64,000 nt of DNA from Pseudidiomarina insulisalsae (GCF_003987065.1 NZ_PIPY01000007.1:1-64000), one strand, 5' to 3'. Shown: positions 1 through 8,671, counted from the first letter of the stretch. Notes: generated by a model from the letters alone, not told the origin. Numbers and translations are program-made.

Positions 1-44
1 TCAGCAAGGTCAGGCTCATCATGGCTCTCCGTAAAAGAGAGTAT

Positions 45-597
45 ATGATCACGACTAAAACTGATCGTCAAATCGATCAATTATTTATTAGCCCAACTGG
101 TCAAGAAACGTTCACGATCTTGCCCTGTAAAGGGTGATGCTAATTCAAGCCTGATTTTAAAAGATAAGACATATGTTGTTTTTGCCGTCTATATTTCAAC
201 CGCCATAGATTTTATGGTTCTAGGGGAAGCCCACTCTTTCCCTGTTTCGATTAGTGCAGTCGATGTTAATGTTATTGATGCCCGTCTTTCAAAATATTGG
301 GTTTATGGCCAAAATCCGAATGAACAATGGTCGGCTTTAATTTCTTTCCCTGAATGGGCAAATGACCCATTCTATTACCAAAATCTGGTTGAAGGTAAAG
401 GTAGTGCGGGTCATATCTTTAGAAGATATGAAGAGCTACTACAAAACGAGCATGCTCCGCCTAATCTTGAGGGATTCGCAAATTTAATTAAAGATAACTG
501 GTATCAGTGTCCGATATGTGAGAAGGCATGGGAGAGTAAAGGCGGGAGTGAAGTAATTACTTGTCCAGGTTGCAATGAAAAGCTAAGAAGACCATAA
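45..597 (+). pseudogene. Frameshifted small protein with zinc-ribbon tail, possible Rhs immunity gene
   Basis: I do not recognise the family. A reading frame starts at the ATG at 45 (GAGAG just upstream; another in-frame ATG lies at 21) and stops at 135-137. The +1-shifted frame then continues without a stop to 597. Removing one G from the GGG at 132-134 joins them into a natural-looking protein of about 183 residues, so this is a frameshifted gene or a sequencing error. The longest ATG-started piece that remains open is 214-597. The C-terminus has two CxxC pairs (CPIC and CPGC) about 18 residues apart, a likely zinc ribbon. It lies directly before an orphan Rhs tip, and base composition is more AT-rich than the core genes. 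By analogy with Rhs loci it may be the immunity gene of a toxin tip encoded to the left of the window; this is inference. Confidence 0.5.
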
Positions 598-637
598 CCG
601 AGCTTGTTCACTTTGAATGCAAAGTCGCCGGCACTAA

Positions 638-1318
638 AAGTCTTTTGGCGACACTTACGAGACGCCAAGCTACGACATCGGCTATACCGGCCATAAGTAT
701 GATGATGACTTAGGGCTGAGTTATATGCAGGCACGATACTATGATCCAGTTATCGGTCGGTTTTACTCGAATGATCCGGTTGGAACTTTAGGGCATTTGA
801 GTCAAGGGAGTATTCAAGGTTTTAACCGCTATGCGTATGCAAATAACAACCCTTATAAGTACACAGACCCTGATGGCAGGAACCCCGTTTGTTTTACTCC
901 TTGGACCGCGGTCGCTTGTGTTAGTGTCGCAGCCGCAGGGTTTGGGATTTATCAATGGACTGAAGATTTAGAGGAGCTTGGCGAGGCAAAGCTTCAAGAG
1001 TTAGAAGCTCAAGAAAGAAGACAGCAAGCCTATATTAATTGTATAAGTTCGGGTGGAAGGAATTGTTCCGGTATTTCGCCCAGCGAAAGTGAGCTGAATG
1101 AAAAACGCCGAGAGTTACTTCAAAAAGCAGGTGAGGCAGCCGAGTCAGGTTGTATTGTGGGAACAAGGACCGGTTGCTTTGGAATGAAATATGGTGACGA
1201 GTATAAATATATTTCTCAAGTGGATTTTAGGATTTACGAAATAAAACTTAGTAGTGAAGATGAAGTTAATATTTACTCGGGTTATCAACCGGCTCCTTTT
1301 GATTATGAAGGCGCCTAG
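638..1318 (+). pseudogene. Orphan Rhs core tip with unknown C-terminal toxin-like domain
   Basis: The frame is open from 638, after a stop at 635-637, and has no good start codon; the first ATG is at 725. The first 80 or so residues are the classic end of an Rhs/YD-repeat core: GYTGHKYDDDLGLSYMQARY, then YDPVIGRF, then YANNNPYKYTDPDG. The roughly 145 residues after that are variable: a hydrophobic stretch (VACVSVAAAGFGIY), a charged helix rich in E, Q and R, a Cys-containing middle, and a tail ending FDYEGA. This matches the known layout of orphan Rhs-CT cassettes, in which a short core piece plus a toxin domain sits downstream of a full rhs gene and can recombine into it. I do not recognise the toxin fold. 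No full-length rhs gene lies in the window. Confidence 0.7.
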
Positions 1319-1347
1319 TAAAAGCTTCTGGTGAGATTGAGGAGTAC

Positions 1348-1533
1348 TTGAAAGAGGTTAGCGAGTGCCACATGGAGTTATCGGGAGAATTCCGAGCCTT
1401 AAATCCTGAACAATCAGATTGGCCTATACTCGGGTTTTTGTATGTTGGTAGCAAACCGGAATTTGATTTCAGCTCGGTGTACGACCTGATTAATGATAAA
1501 TGCAAAGCTTTTAATGTCATGAGTGGCCGTTAG
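1348..1533 (+). CDS. Tiny hypothetical ORF after the Rhs tip, possible immunity remnant
   Basis: This is a 61-residue frame starting at TTG, open further upstream to about 1306 but without a start codon. In another frame, an ATG at 1305 overlaps the stop of the Rhs tip and runs only nine codons to a TGA at 1332. A single-base indel between about 1321 and 1334 would join the two into a protein of about 76 residues whose start overlaps the toxin stop, the usual toxin-immunity arrangement. The product is acidic and has no motif I recognise. It could be a broken immunity gene or chance coding. Confidence 0.3.
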   Translation: MKEVSECHMELSGEFRALNPEQSDWPILGFLYVGSKPEFDFSSVYDLINDKCKAFNVMSGR

Positions 1534-1886
1534 GGTGTCGTTTGAAAAAGAGAGTGGTGACACTCACCGATGCCTTAAACCAAGTGCAGGAGCATCGCAG
1601 CTTTGATGCCTTTGGCAAACCGCGCTATGGTGGCATGGTGGAGGGCAACGGCACGCTCACGAGCCTGACGCAGGGCGCACCGTTTACGCCGCGCGGCTTC
1701 ACCGGGCATGAGCACATCGATAGCGCTAAGCTCATCCATATGAATGGCCGTGGCTATGACTACCAGATTGGCCGCTTTTTAAGCGTGGACCCGTTTATTC
1801 AAGCGCCGGCGAACAGCCAAAGCCACAAGCGCCCAACGTCGCCCATACTCAAAAAAAAGCCCCGCAATCGCGGGGCTTTCGAATAG
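1515..1886 (+). pseudogene. Truncated Rhs/TcC-type core tip
   Basis: The frame is open from 1515 and a TTG lies at 1542. It encodes SFDAFGKPR, then FTGHEHIDSAKLIHMNGRGY and IGRFLSVDPFIQAPANSQS. That is the end of the YD-repeat core found in TcC/insecticidal-complex-like and polymorphic toxin proteins (GFTGHE...LIHMNGR...GRFLSxDPxIQ). In intact members the text continues with a NRYSYV-like segment. Here it stops matching right after NSQS and reads into low-complexity sequence and the transcription terminator of the opposite gene. The fragment is therefore truncated at both ends. Its core differs clearly from the tip at 638-1318, so the two do not look like simple duplicates. Confidence 0.65.
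1851..1877 (-). terminator. Intrinsic terminator of the DUF1329 gene
   Basis: The inverted repeat AGCCCCGC (1858-1865) and GCGGGGCT (1870-1877) has a 4-nt loop. Read on the minus strand it is followed by a run of eight T (1851-1858). It lies 49 bp after the DUF1329 stop codon. Confidence 0.85.
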
Positions 1887-1925
1887 CGAACAGCGAATAG
1901 CAAACATCGCTGTTGTTTTATGTTT

Positions 1926-3281
1926 TTACCGAATACCCATACGACGTAGGGCAGAGGTACTAAAATCACTGCGCTCAGGCGTAATGTCAAAGTTCATATA
2001 CTCTGACTCTTCGTTGGCAAGACCTAACACAATGTACCGGCCTGAGTTCAGGTCATACAGTGCTTCAGCAGCCATCCACGGAGTGTCGTGGTAGTAGAAC
2101 TGGGTGTTGTATGCTTCAGCGACACGCCATAACTCACCACGGTTGTCGTAGTGGTCGATAACGCTTGCAGTCCAGGTGTCTTCGTCAATAAACATATGAC
2201 GGGTCTGGTAAATATGACGCTCGCCGTCTTTCAGCGTAGCTTTGACTTCCCAGACACGGTGCTTCTCGTAACGCACATAGTCCTGGTTCATGTGGCCAGC
2301 GTTAACGATGTCGTCATACGAAAGGTCGGTGTCCATCAACTTATAGTTGTTGTACGGAATGTACATTTCGCGCTTGCCGACCAGCTCCCAGTTGTATTTG
2401 TTCGGCGCACCGTTGAACATGTCCAGGCCGTCAGAGGTACGCAGGCCATCAGACGCTGTACCCGGACCGTCATAAGCAACGTTTGGTGCACGACGTACGC
2501 GACGCTGACCGGCGTTGTACAACCAGGCACGACGACCTTCTTTCACCTGGTTAATGGTTTCATGTACTAACAGTACCGTACCGGTCTGACGCGCAGGGGC
2601 CAGTACTTCCTGCAGGAAGTAGAACAAAATATTGTCATCGGCAGCTTCACGGCCACTTTCTAAGTACTCAGGGAATACCAGTGACTCACGTAACAGCACG
2701 GGTACGAAATTACCGTCTTCAAGTACCGGGAACTGATTCACCAGACGTTGAACCGCGCCGCCACGATAGCGGGTAATGTGGTTCCAGATCACTTCCAGAC
2801 CATTGGCAGGAATAGGGAACGGCACGTGACGCTTGAAGTTTTCCAGACCGTTACCACCTGCAACCAATTCGGCATTGGTGGCATTTTCTTTAATCACATC
2901 ATAAACAACTTGCGGGTAAGCTGCGCTACGATGCGTAGGGTAGATGTTCATTTTGTAGTCAGGGTATTTTTCGAACATCGCAACCTGGCCTGCTGAGAGC
3001 ATATCTTTATGCTCGTCCAGGTTCGCGCTGGTGATGGTGAACAGAATTTCATCATCCGCGTAAGGGTCAGCAGGGCGTGACGGTACTTCGCCGTCGGCGT
3101 CGACACTGTAACCGCCGGTCCAGGCCGGAATAGAGCCGTCGGCATTACCTGCCATTTCGGCACCGACAGGCGTCAAATCATTACCTAAGCGCGCGGCTTC
3201 CTCAGGTGTTACCTTGGCCATAACGCTGACTGAAATTACTGATAGCGCAAAAACCCCAGCCTTCAGCATCATTTTATTCAT
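1926..3281 (-). CDS. DUF1329 family exported protein
   Basis: A 451-residue protein with a clear Sec signal peptide (MNKMMLKAGVFALSVISVSV, cleavage near AMA-KV) and, throughout the mature part, the typical DUF1329 pattern: LTPVGAE, IPAWTGG near the start, YPTHR, and AWLYNAGQRRVRRAPNVAYD in the middle. The family is known as periplasmic or outer-membrane-associated, is often annotated as related to LolA-type lipoprotein or lipid carriers, and has no settled function. It often occurs with DUF1302, YCF48-like and MMPL/RND genes. Here the divergent neighbours are exactly the YCF48-like and RND genes, but no DUF1302 gene is present. I infer a role in moving a hydrophobic substrate across the envelope together with the RND exporter. 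The start has AAGGAAA 9 bases upstream. Confidence 0.85.
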   Translation of the reverse strand: MNKMMLKAGVFALSVISVSVMAKVTPEEAARLGNDLTPVGAEMAGNADGSIPAWTGGYSVDADGEVPSRPADPYADDEILFTITSANLDEHKDMLSAGQVAMFEKYPDYKMNIYPTHRSAAYPQVVYDVIKENATNAELVAGGNGLENFKRHVPFPIPANGLEVIWNHITRYRGGAVQRLVNQFPVLEDGNFVPVLLRESLVFPEYLESGREAADDNILFYFLQEVLAPARQTGTVLLVHETINQVKEGRRAWLYNAGQRRVRRAPNVAYDGPGTASDGLRTSDGLDMFNGAPNKYNWELVGKREMYIPYNNYKLMDTDLSYDDIVNAGHMNQDYVRYEKHRVWEVKATLKDGERHIYQTRHMFIDEDTWTASVIDHYDNRGELWRVAEAYNTQFYYHDTPWMAAEALYDLNSGRYIVLGLANEESEYMNFDITPERSDFSTSALRRMGIR

Positions 3282-3399
3282 GGTTGCATTTCCTTGTTTG
3301 TTCTATGTACTTAGCTAAAGCTACATTAAAAATTAGAAAAATTAAATGCCCAGCTAATACTAGCCTTTATAAGCGTCTCACGGTAAGGTATGAGCTGGT

Positions 3400-3427
3400 T
3401 TGACCTGTCTTAATTTATCCATAGCAT
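3400..3427 (+). promoter_or_regulatory. Possible sigma70 promoter of the YCF48-RND pair
   Basis: TTGACC (3400-3405) and TAGCAT (3422-3427) are separated by 16 bp. They sit in the 216-bp divergent gap between the DUF1329 gene and the YCF48-like gene, about 70 bp before the chosen start at 3498. The -10 element is a weak match. Confidence 0.4.
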
Positions 3428-3497
3428 GTACGGCTTACGGAAAATTTGCAACAGTAAACATAACAATTCTAAGACACAGAAAAAGCAAGAGGGTTCC

Positions 3498-4685
3498 ATG
3501 ATAAGAGCTAAGCTCTGTGCCGCTGCCATTGCACTCAGTTTAAGTCCCACTGTTTCTGCTCAGATAGCAGAACAAGAGCCAGCGCAACCAACCGAACAAG
3601 CTACGCAACCGGTGCAGGGGTATGATGTGATTTATGCACCGGCAATGACCGCACCAGAGGCGACGCAAGCGGTTCTGACGGAGATTGACGCGACGACCTA
3701 CCGTCAGGTCGCAGTAGGTGATTATGGTGTCATTGTTACACGCGCCACTGCCGATGACGCATGGCAGCAAGCCGAGGTTCCTACCAGTGTGTTCCTGACC
3801 AGTCTTAATTTCGCCGACGATCAGCTTGGCTGGGCTGTGGGTCATCATGGGGTGATTCTGCAGACCACTGATGGCGGCATCACCTGGCAGCGTCAGTTGG
3901 ATGGCTTTGAGTACATTGATCTGCAAATTGAACATTACAGCGATCGTGTGGCCGAGCTTGAGGCGTTGCTTGATAACGCAGAAGATCTCAGTGCCGACGA
4001 ACAAAGTGACCTTGAGTTTGCCCTCGATGATGCTCTGTTTAAGTTGGATACCGCAGAAATCGCTCTGGAAGAAGGCCCGACCAAACCATTCCTTGACGTG
4101 TTAGCGCTTTCTCCCAATGAAATATTTGTCAGCGGCGCCTATGGCGCCTTCCTTTACAGTACCGACGGAGGCGAAAGCTGGCAGATTATTGATCATCTGG
4201 TCGAGAACCCTGATGGTTATCATTTGAATGCTCTTGAAGCTGAAGGTGACAACCTTTATCTGGCGGGCGAGTCAGGGCAGTTATTTCGTAGCTTCGATCG
4301 CGGTCAGAGCTGGGAAGTGATCGATTCCCCTTACTATGGTTCATTTTTCGGTGTTCATGTCGATCGCCAGCAACGCCTCTGGGTATTTGGCCTGCGCGGT
4401 AATATTTTCGTCAGCGAAGATCAGGGCGACAGCTTTACGCAGTTAACCCTCGAGGACCCGGTCAATATCAATAATGCGGTAGATGCGCCTGATGGCGGGC
4501 TCTACTTTGTTGGCAATGCGGGCGTGGTGGCCTATTTAAGCGACAGCGGCGAGCTGATTGAGCGCACCCACGAGAGTGGCGCAGCACTGACAGATCTTGT
4601 CGTTAATGCCGATGGTAGTCTCACCTTAGTCGGTCAACGTGGTGTCTTAGCGATGCCCAGTAGTGCGCTAACTGAAAAGGATTGA
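3498..4685 (+). CDS. YCF48-like beta-propeller protein, exported
   Basis: I chose the ATG at 3498 (395 residues) because it has GAGGG just upstream and opens a Sec signal peptide (IRAKLCAAAIALSLSPTVSA); the longer frame from 3426 would bury that signal. The mature part carries repeated BNR/YCF48-type blades (TTDGGITW, STDGGESW, SFDRGQSW, SEDQGDSF) spaced for a beta-propeller. A predicted helical hairpin, rich in D, E, L and A (about residues 140-190), is inserted between blades two and three. YCF48-like proteins next to MMPL/RND genes are thought to be periplasmic partners of the exporter; this is family context, not proof. The stop lies 7 bp before the RND gene, so the two are surely one transcript. 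Confidence 0.8.
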   Translation: MIRAKLCAAAIALSLSPTVSAQIAEQEPAQPTEQATQPVQGYDVIYAPAMTAPEATQAVLTEIDATTYRQVAVGDYGVIVTRATADDAWQQAEVPTSVFLTSLNFADDQLGWAVGHHGVILQTTDGGITWQRQLDGFEYIDLQIEHYSDRVAELEALLDNAEDLSADEQSDLEFALDDALFKLDTAEIALEEGPTKPFLDVLALSPNEIFVSGAYGAFLYSTDGGESWQIIDHLVENPDGYHLNALEAEGDNLYLAGESGQLFRSFDRGQSWEVIDSPYYGSFFGVHVDRQQRLWVFGLRGNIFVSEDQGDSFTQLTLEDPVNINNAVDAPDGGLYFVGNAGVVAYLSDSGELIERTHESGAALTDLVVNADGSLTLVGQRGVLAMPSSALTEKD

Positions 4686-4692
4686 TATCACC

Positions 4693-7032
4693 ATGACTGA
4701 ACAACAACTTAAAAAAAATGAGAAAAGTGTATTTCTGGAGCGCTTGATCTTTAACTTCCGGCCCATGTGGCTGGTTTTGTTTGCCGTGTTGACGGTATTT
4801 CTAGGCTGGAATGCCAGCCAGGTCCGTCCGGAAGCAAGTTTGACCAAGATGATTCCGACCAATCATCCGTTCATTCAGAACTACTTTGAATATCGTGATG
4901 ATTTGGCCAGCTTAGGTAACGTGGTGCGCATTGCGGTGGAAACCACCGAGGGCACTATTTTTACTGCTGAATTTCAGAAAACCCTGCAGGAAATTACTGA
5001 CGAGGTCTTCTTTATACCGGGTGTTGATCGCGCCGGTTTAAAAAGTATCTGGACGCCGAACGTGCGCTGGAGCGAAGTGACCGAAGAGGGCTTCGTCGGC
5101 GGACCGGTCATTCCGGATAACTGGGACGCCTCGCAGGAGTCACTGGAGCAGTTGCGTACCAATGTGCTGCGCTCCGGTGAAGTAGGTAACCTGGTAGCGA
5201 ATAACTTTAAATCGGCGCTGATTTATGTCCCGCTGAATGAAGTCAATCCGGACACCGGTGAACCGCTGGACTACCAGGCGTTCTCAGAGCAGTTGGAAGA
5301 AAAGATTCGCGATAAGTATGAGAGCGACACGGTAAAAATTCATATCACCGGCTTTGCCAAGATCATCGGCGACCTGATTGAAGGGGCCATGCAGGTAGGT
5401 CTGTTTTTCCTGATTGCCATTGTCATTACCCTGGTCATGTTGTTTTTATACAGCCGTTGCTGGCGCAGCTCGCTGACGGTGCTCTCATGCTCGATCATCG
5501 CCGTGGTCTGGCAATTAGGTATTATCGACCTGATTGGCAGTGGTATTAACCCGTACTCGATGTTGGTGCCGTTTTTAGTCTTTGCCATCGGCGTCAGTCA
5601 TGGTGTGCAAATTATTAATGCCATGAGCAGTAACCGGGTGGAGGGACATGACCGCATTATGTCAGCACGCCTGGCGTTTCGTGCGCTCTACGTCGCGGGT
5701 CTGACTGCGCTGGTGTCCGATGCTATCGGCTTTACCACGCTGATGGTCATTGATATTGCCGTTATTCAGGAGCTGGCAATTGCCGCGAGTATTGGTGTGG
5801 CGGTGGTGGTACTGACCAATCTTGGTTTGCTGCCCATCATCATGTCGTACTGTGGCATTTCAGAGCGTGGCCGCGCTTATAGCGAGCGGGTAAAAAATCA
5901 GGATCATCCGGTGCTGACCATGTTCGAGCGCTTCTCAGAACCTAAGTGGGCCTACAGTGCGCTTGTGGTTGCATTGATCGGTTTATCCTGGGGCCTGATT
6001 CAGGGCCAACAGATGAAAATAGGCGACCTTGACGCTGGTGCGCCAGAGCTGCGCCCTGACAGTCGTTACAATCTTGATAACAAGTTCATTGTTGACAACT
6101 ACAGCTCCAGTACCGACATTTTTGTGGTGATGGCCGAGACCGCGCCTGCCAAGTGTATTGCCTATGACAACCTTGAGCTGATGGATCGCTTTAGCTGGCA
6201 TATGGAAAATACGCCAGGGGTTCAGGACGTAAAATCAGTGGTTTATGTCGCAAAAATGGGCGGGTTTGGCCTCAACGAGGGCAACCTGAAATGGTTCAGC
6301 CTCAATCGTAACCAGTATGTACTTAACGCTAATACCAATCGCACGCCTCCAGGGTTAATTAACCCGGACTGTTCGATGGCACCGATCATTATTTATTTAA
6401 ACGATCACAAAGCCGAGACGTTACGTACGGTGGTGAATGCGGTCAATGAATTCAAGTCTGAATACCAACAAGACGGCGTTGATTTTCTGATGGCAGCCGG
6501 CAACTCCGGTATTGAGGCGGCAACCAATCAGGTCATTGAGGACGCACAGTACAAGATGCTGCTATGGGTCTATGGCGTGGTGATTGTGCTGGTGTTTATC
6601 ACTTTCCGCAGTTTACGTACCGTTGCCTGTATTGTGTTGCCATTAATGCTGACCACTATTATGAGTCAGGGCCTGATGGCGGTGCTGGGCATTGGTGTGA
6701 AAGTGGCGACCTTACCGGTGATTGCGTTGGGTGTGGGTATTGGTGTTGATTACGGTATCTATATCTACGCGAAAATCAAAGAAGGTCTCGAGCGTGGTAT
6801 GCACCTGAATGAGTGTTACAAATACGCGCTGGATAATACTGGTAAGGCAGTGGGCTTCACGGGCCTGACGCTGGCTATCGGCGTGGCCACCTGGATCTTC
6901 TCACCGATTAAGTTCCAGGCTGATATGGGTATTCTGCTGACCTTTATGTTCCTTTGGAATATGCTCGGTGCCTTGATTCTGATTCCTGCTCTGGCGCGTT
7001 TGTTCTCGCGCTTTGGTAAGCGAATTCATTAA
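4693..7032 (+). CDS. RND superfamily exporter, MMPL/hydrophobe type
   Basis: A 779-residue inner-membrane protein with the two-fold RND layout: TM1 near residues 28-45, a periplasmic domain, a block of five TM helices (about 230-400) resembling a sterol-sensing domain, TM7 near 420, a second periplasmic domain, and a last block (about 625-775). The second half has the GVGIGVDYG motif, the GxxxD element tied to proton relay. The equivalent place in the first half reads GVSHGVQ, with no Asp. No outer-membrane factor or membrane-fusion gene is nearby. Relatives include HpnN-like and other lipid exporters and the predicted exporters of DUF1302/DUF1329 clusters. The substrate cannot be told from sequence; a hydrophobic lipid-like molecule is the family-based guess. 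Confidence 0.85.
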   Translation: MTEQQLKKNEKSVFLERLIFNFRPMWLVLFAVLTVFLGWNASQVRPEASLTKMIPTNHPFIQNYFEYRDDLASLGNVVRIAVETTEGTIFTAEFQKTLQEITDEVFFIPGVDRAGLKSIWTPNVRWSEVTEEGFVGGPVIPDNWDASQESLEQLRTNVLRSGEVGNLVANNFKSALIYVPLNEVNPDTGEPLDYQAFSEQLEEKIRDKYESDTVKIHITGFAKIIGDLIEGAMQVGLFFLIAIVITLVMLFLYSRCWRSSLTVLSCSIIAVVWQLGIIDLIGSGINPYSMLVPFLVFAIGVSHGVQIINAMSSNRVEGHDRIMSARLAFRALYVAGLTALVSDAIGFTTLMVIDIAVIQELAIAASIGVAVVVLTNLGLLPIIMSYCGISERGRAYSERVKNQDHPVLTMFERFSEPKWAYSALVVALIGLSWGLIQGQQMKIGDLDAGAPELRPDSRYNLDNKFIVDNYSSSTDIFVVMAETAPAKCIAYDNLELMDRFSWHMENTPGVQDVKSVVYVAKMGGFGLNEGNLKWFSLNRNQYVLNANTNRTPPGLINPDCSMAPIIIYLNDHKAETLRTVVNAVNEFKSEYQQDGVDFLMAAGNSGIEAATNQVIEDAQYKMLLWVYGVVIVLVFITFRSLRTVACIVLPLMLTTIMSQGLMAVLGIGVKVATLPVIALGVGIGVDYGIYIYAKIKEGLERGMHLNECYKYALDNTGKAVGFTGLTLAIGVATWIFSPIKFQADMGILLTFMFLWNMLGALILIPALARLFSRFGKRIH

Positions 7033-7038
7033 GCTTAA

Positions 7039-7058
7039 GGCGGCGCGCAGGCGCCGCC
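7039..7058. terminator. GC-rich hairpin between convergent genes
   Basis: GGCGGCGC (7039-7046) pairs with GCGCCGCC (7051-7058) around a 4-nt loop, between the converging stops of the RND exporter and the GMC oxidoreductase. There is only a weak T-run on either side, so it may be an imperfect bidirectional terminator. Confidence 0.5.
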
Positions 7059-7062
7059 GGCT

Positions 7063-8670
7063 TTAGTGGGTGTCGGCAAGGATCAGGTCGGCGCCCAAAT
7101 CCGCAATGACCATCGTCGGCGCGTTGGTATTACCGCTGACGACAGTGGGCATTATCGACGCGTCAACGACGCGTAAGCGCTCAACCCCCCGAACTTTTAA
7201 ACTGGCGTCTACGACAGCGGCGTCGTCATTGCCCATGCGGCAGGTCGAAGTAGGGTGGTAAATAAGACCACAGTGACTGCGTAGGCGTTCCAGCAGTTGC
7301 TCATCATCCGCAACGTCACCAGGCAGTACTTCGCCGCCATTATGCTCAGCCATCGCGGGTTGCTGCATAATGTCACGTACCTGCCGTACGCCCGACAGCA
7401 AGCTTTGCTGATCGCTGTCATTTTGTAGAAAGTCATAGGTAAAGCCGGGCTTTTTACGGATATCCCTGGCATGCAAATAAAGCCGCCCGCGGGCTTGCGG
7501 ACGCAGTACACACACGTGACAGGCAAATCCATGTCGGAACGCCGGTGTCAGATCATAACCGCTGTCATCAAAGCGGGTAGGCACCAGATGCAACTGCAGG
7601 TCCGGTGTTTCAACCTCTGGCTGACTGCGTAAAAAGCCACCCACTTCAGCTGGCGGATGGGCCATTGCGCCGTTGCGCGAATACCAGTAGCGCAGGGCAG
7701 CCATGCCGAGCCGACCAAGTCCGATGGGGGCCAGGTTCAGGCTGTCTTTGCGGGCGTTTTTATAATGCAGCATGACATCGACGTGCTCTTGCAAATTGCC
7801 GCCCACGTCAGGTCGATCGACCAAGGTAGCAATGCCGTGTCGATGCAACTCGCTGGCGCAGCCAATACCGGAAAGCATAAGAATTTGAGGTGAGTGAAAG
7901 GCACCAGCGCTTAGTACGACCTCGCGCCGTGCCGCGAGAAAGCTAAGCTTGCCACCCTGGCGGATGAATACTCCCTCGGCACGCTGCGCGGCAATTTTGA
8001 CGCGTTCCACTTGTGCTTTGGTGAAAACCTGCAGATTTTCACGCTTAAGCGCCGGCTCTAAAAATGCCCGGCGGGTACCGAAGCGCTCACCATTATGCAT
8101 GGTGAACTGAAAAGCCCCCACGCCGTAAAGTGATGGGCCGTTAAAGTCGGTGTTATGGGGCAGGCCTGCTTGTACGCCGGCTTCAATAAACCGGCGCGAA
8201 ACGGCATAGTAAGGCTCAACGTCGGTAACGTGTAACGGCCCGCTGTCGCCATGATAGGCATCAGCGCCACGGCCGTTACGTTCTAATTTGCGAAAGCGCT
8301 CGAGCATAGCCGACCACTGCCAGTTGTCACTGCTTTGTGCGGCCCAACCCTCGTAATCACTCGGTGCGCCACGGGTATAGATCATGGCATTGATGGCGCT
8401 GCTGCCACCCAGACCTTTGCCGCGTGGTGTGTATAATCCTTTGCCACGGCGCAGGTGTTTATCTTCGCTGCGTAACATCCAGTTATGTCGGCGGCTGTGC
8501 AATAACGAGGCAACGGCACCGGGCATGGTTATAAGCGGCGAGCGACCAGAGCCTCCGGCTTCGAGCAGGGCGACGCGGAATTCACCGCTGCGCGACAAGC
8601 GCTCGGCCAGCACACATCCGGCGCTGCCGCCGCCCACAATAATATAGTCGAAGGTCGCTTCTGCGTTCAT
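7063..8670 (-). CDS. GMC family FAD-dependent alcohol/choline dehydrogenase-like oxidoreductase
   Basis: A 535-residue protein of normal GMC length. The ADP-binding fold GGGSAG (13-18) is at the N-terminus with LLEAGG following. GMC signature 1 is seen as GKGLGGSSAINAMIYTRG, signature 2 as SAGAFHSPQILMLSGIG, and the C-terminal catalytic region as HPTSTCRMG with NTNAPT near the end. It resembles AlkJ/BetA-type dehydrogenases that oxidise primary alcohols and pass electrons to the respiratory chain. No betB or betI is nearby, so a choline role is not supported. Its ATG at 8670 comes 1 nt after the sbcB stop, suggesting a shared transcript and translational coupling with a DNA repair nuclease, which is an odd pairing. 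Confidence 0.85.
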   Translation of the reverse strand: MNAEATFDYIIVGGGSAGCVLAERLSRSGEFRVALLEAGGSGRSPLITMPGAVASLLHSRRHNWMLRSEDKHLRRGKGLYTPRGKGLGGSSAINAMIYTRGAPSDYEGWAAQSSDNWQWSAMLERFRKLERNGRGADAYHGDSGPLHVTDVEPYYAVSRRFIEAGVQAGLPHNTDFNGPSLYGVGAFQFTMHNGERFGTRRAFLEPALKRENLQVFTKAQVERVKIAAQRAEGVFIRQGGKLSFLAARREVVLSAGAFHSPQILMLSGIGCASELHRHGIATLVDRPDVGGNLQEHVDVMLHYKNARKDSLNLAPIGLGRLGMAALRYWYSRNGAMAHPPAEVGGFLRSQPEVETPDLQLHLVPTRFDDSGYDLTPAFRHGFACHVCVLRPQARGRLYLHARDIRKKPGFTYDFLQNDSDQQSLLSGVRQVRDIMQQPAMAEHNGGEVLPGDVADDEQLLERLRSHCGLIYHPTSTCRMGNDDAAVVDASLKVRGVERLRVVDASIMPTVVSGNTNAPTMVIADLGADLILADTH

Positions 8671-8671
8671 G

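Noticed and set aside
2151-2570. A 139-codon plus-strand frame opposite the DUF1329 gene
   Set aside because: Antisense shadow; the DUF1329 frame is continuous and well supported.
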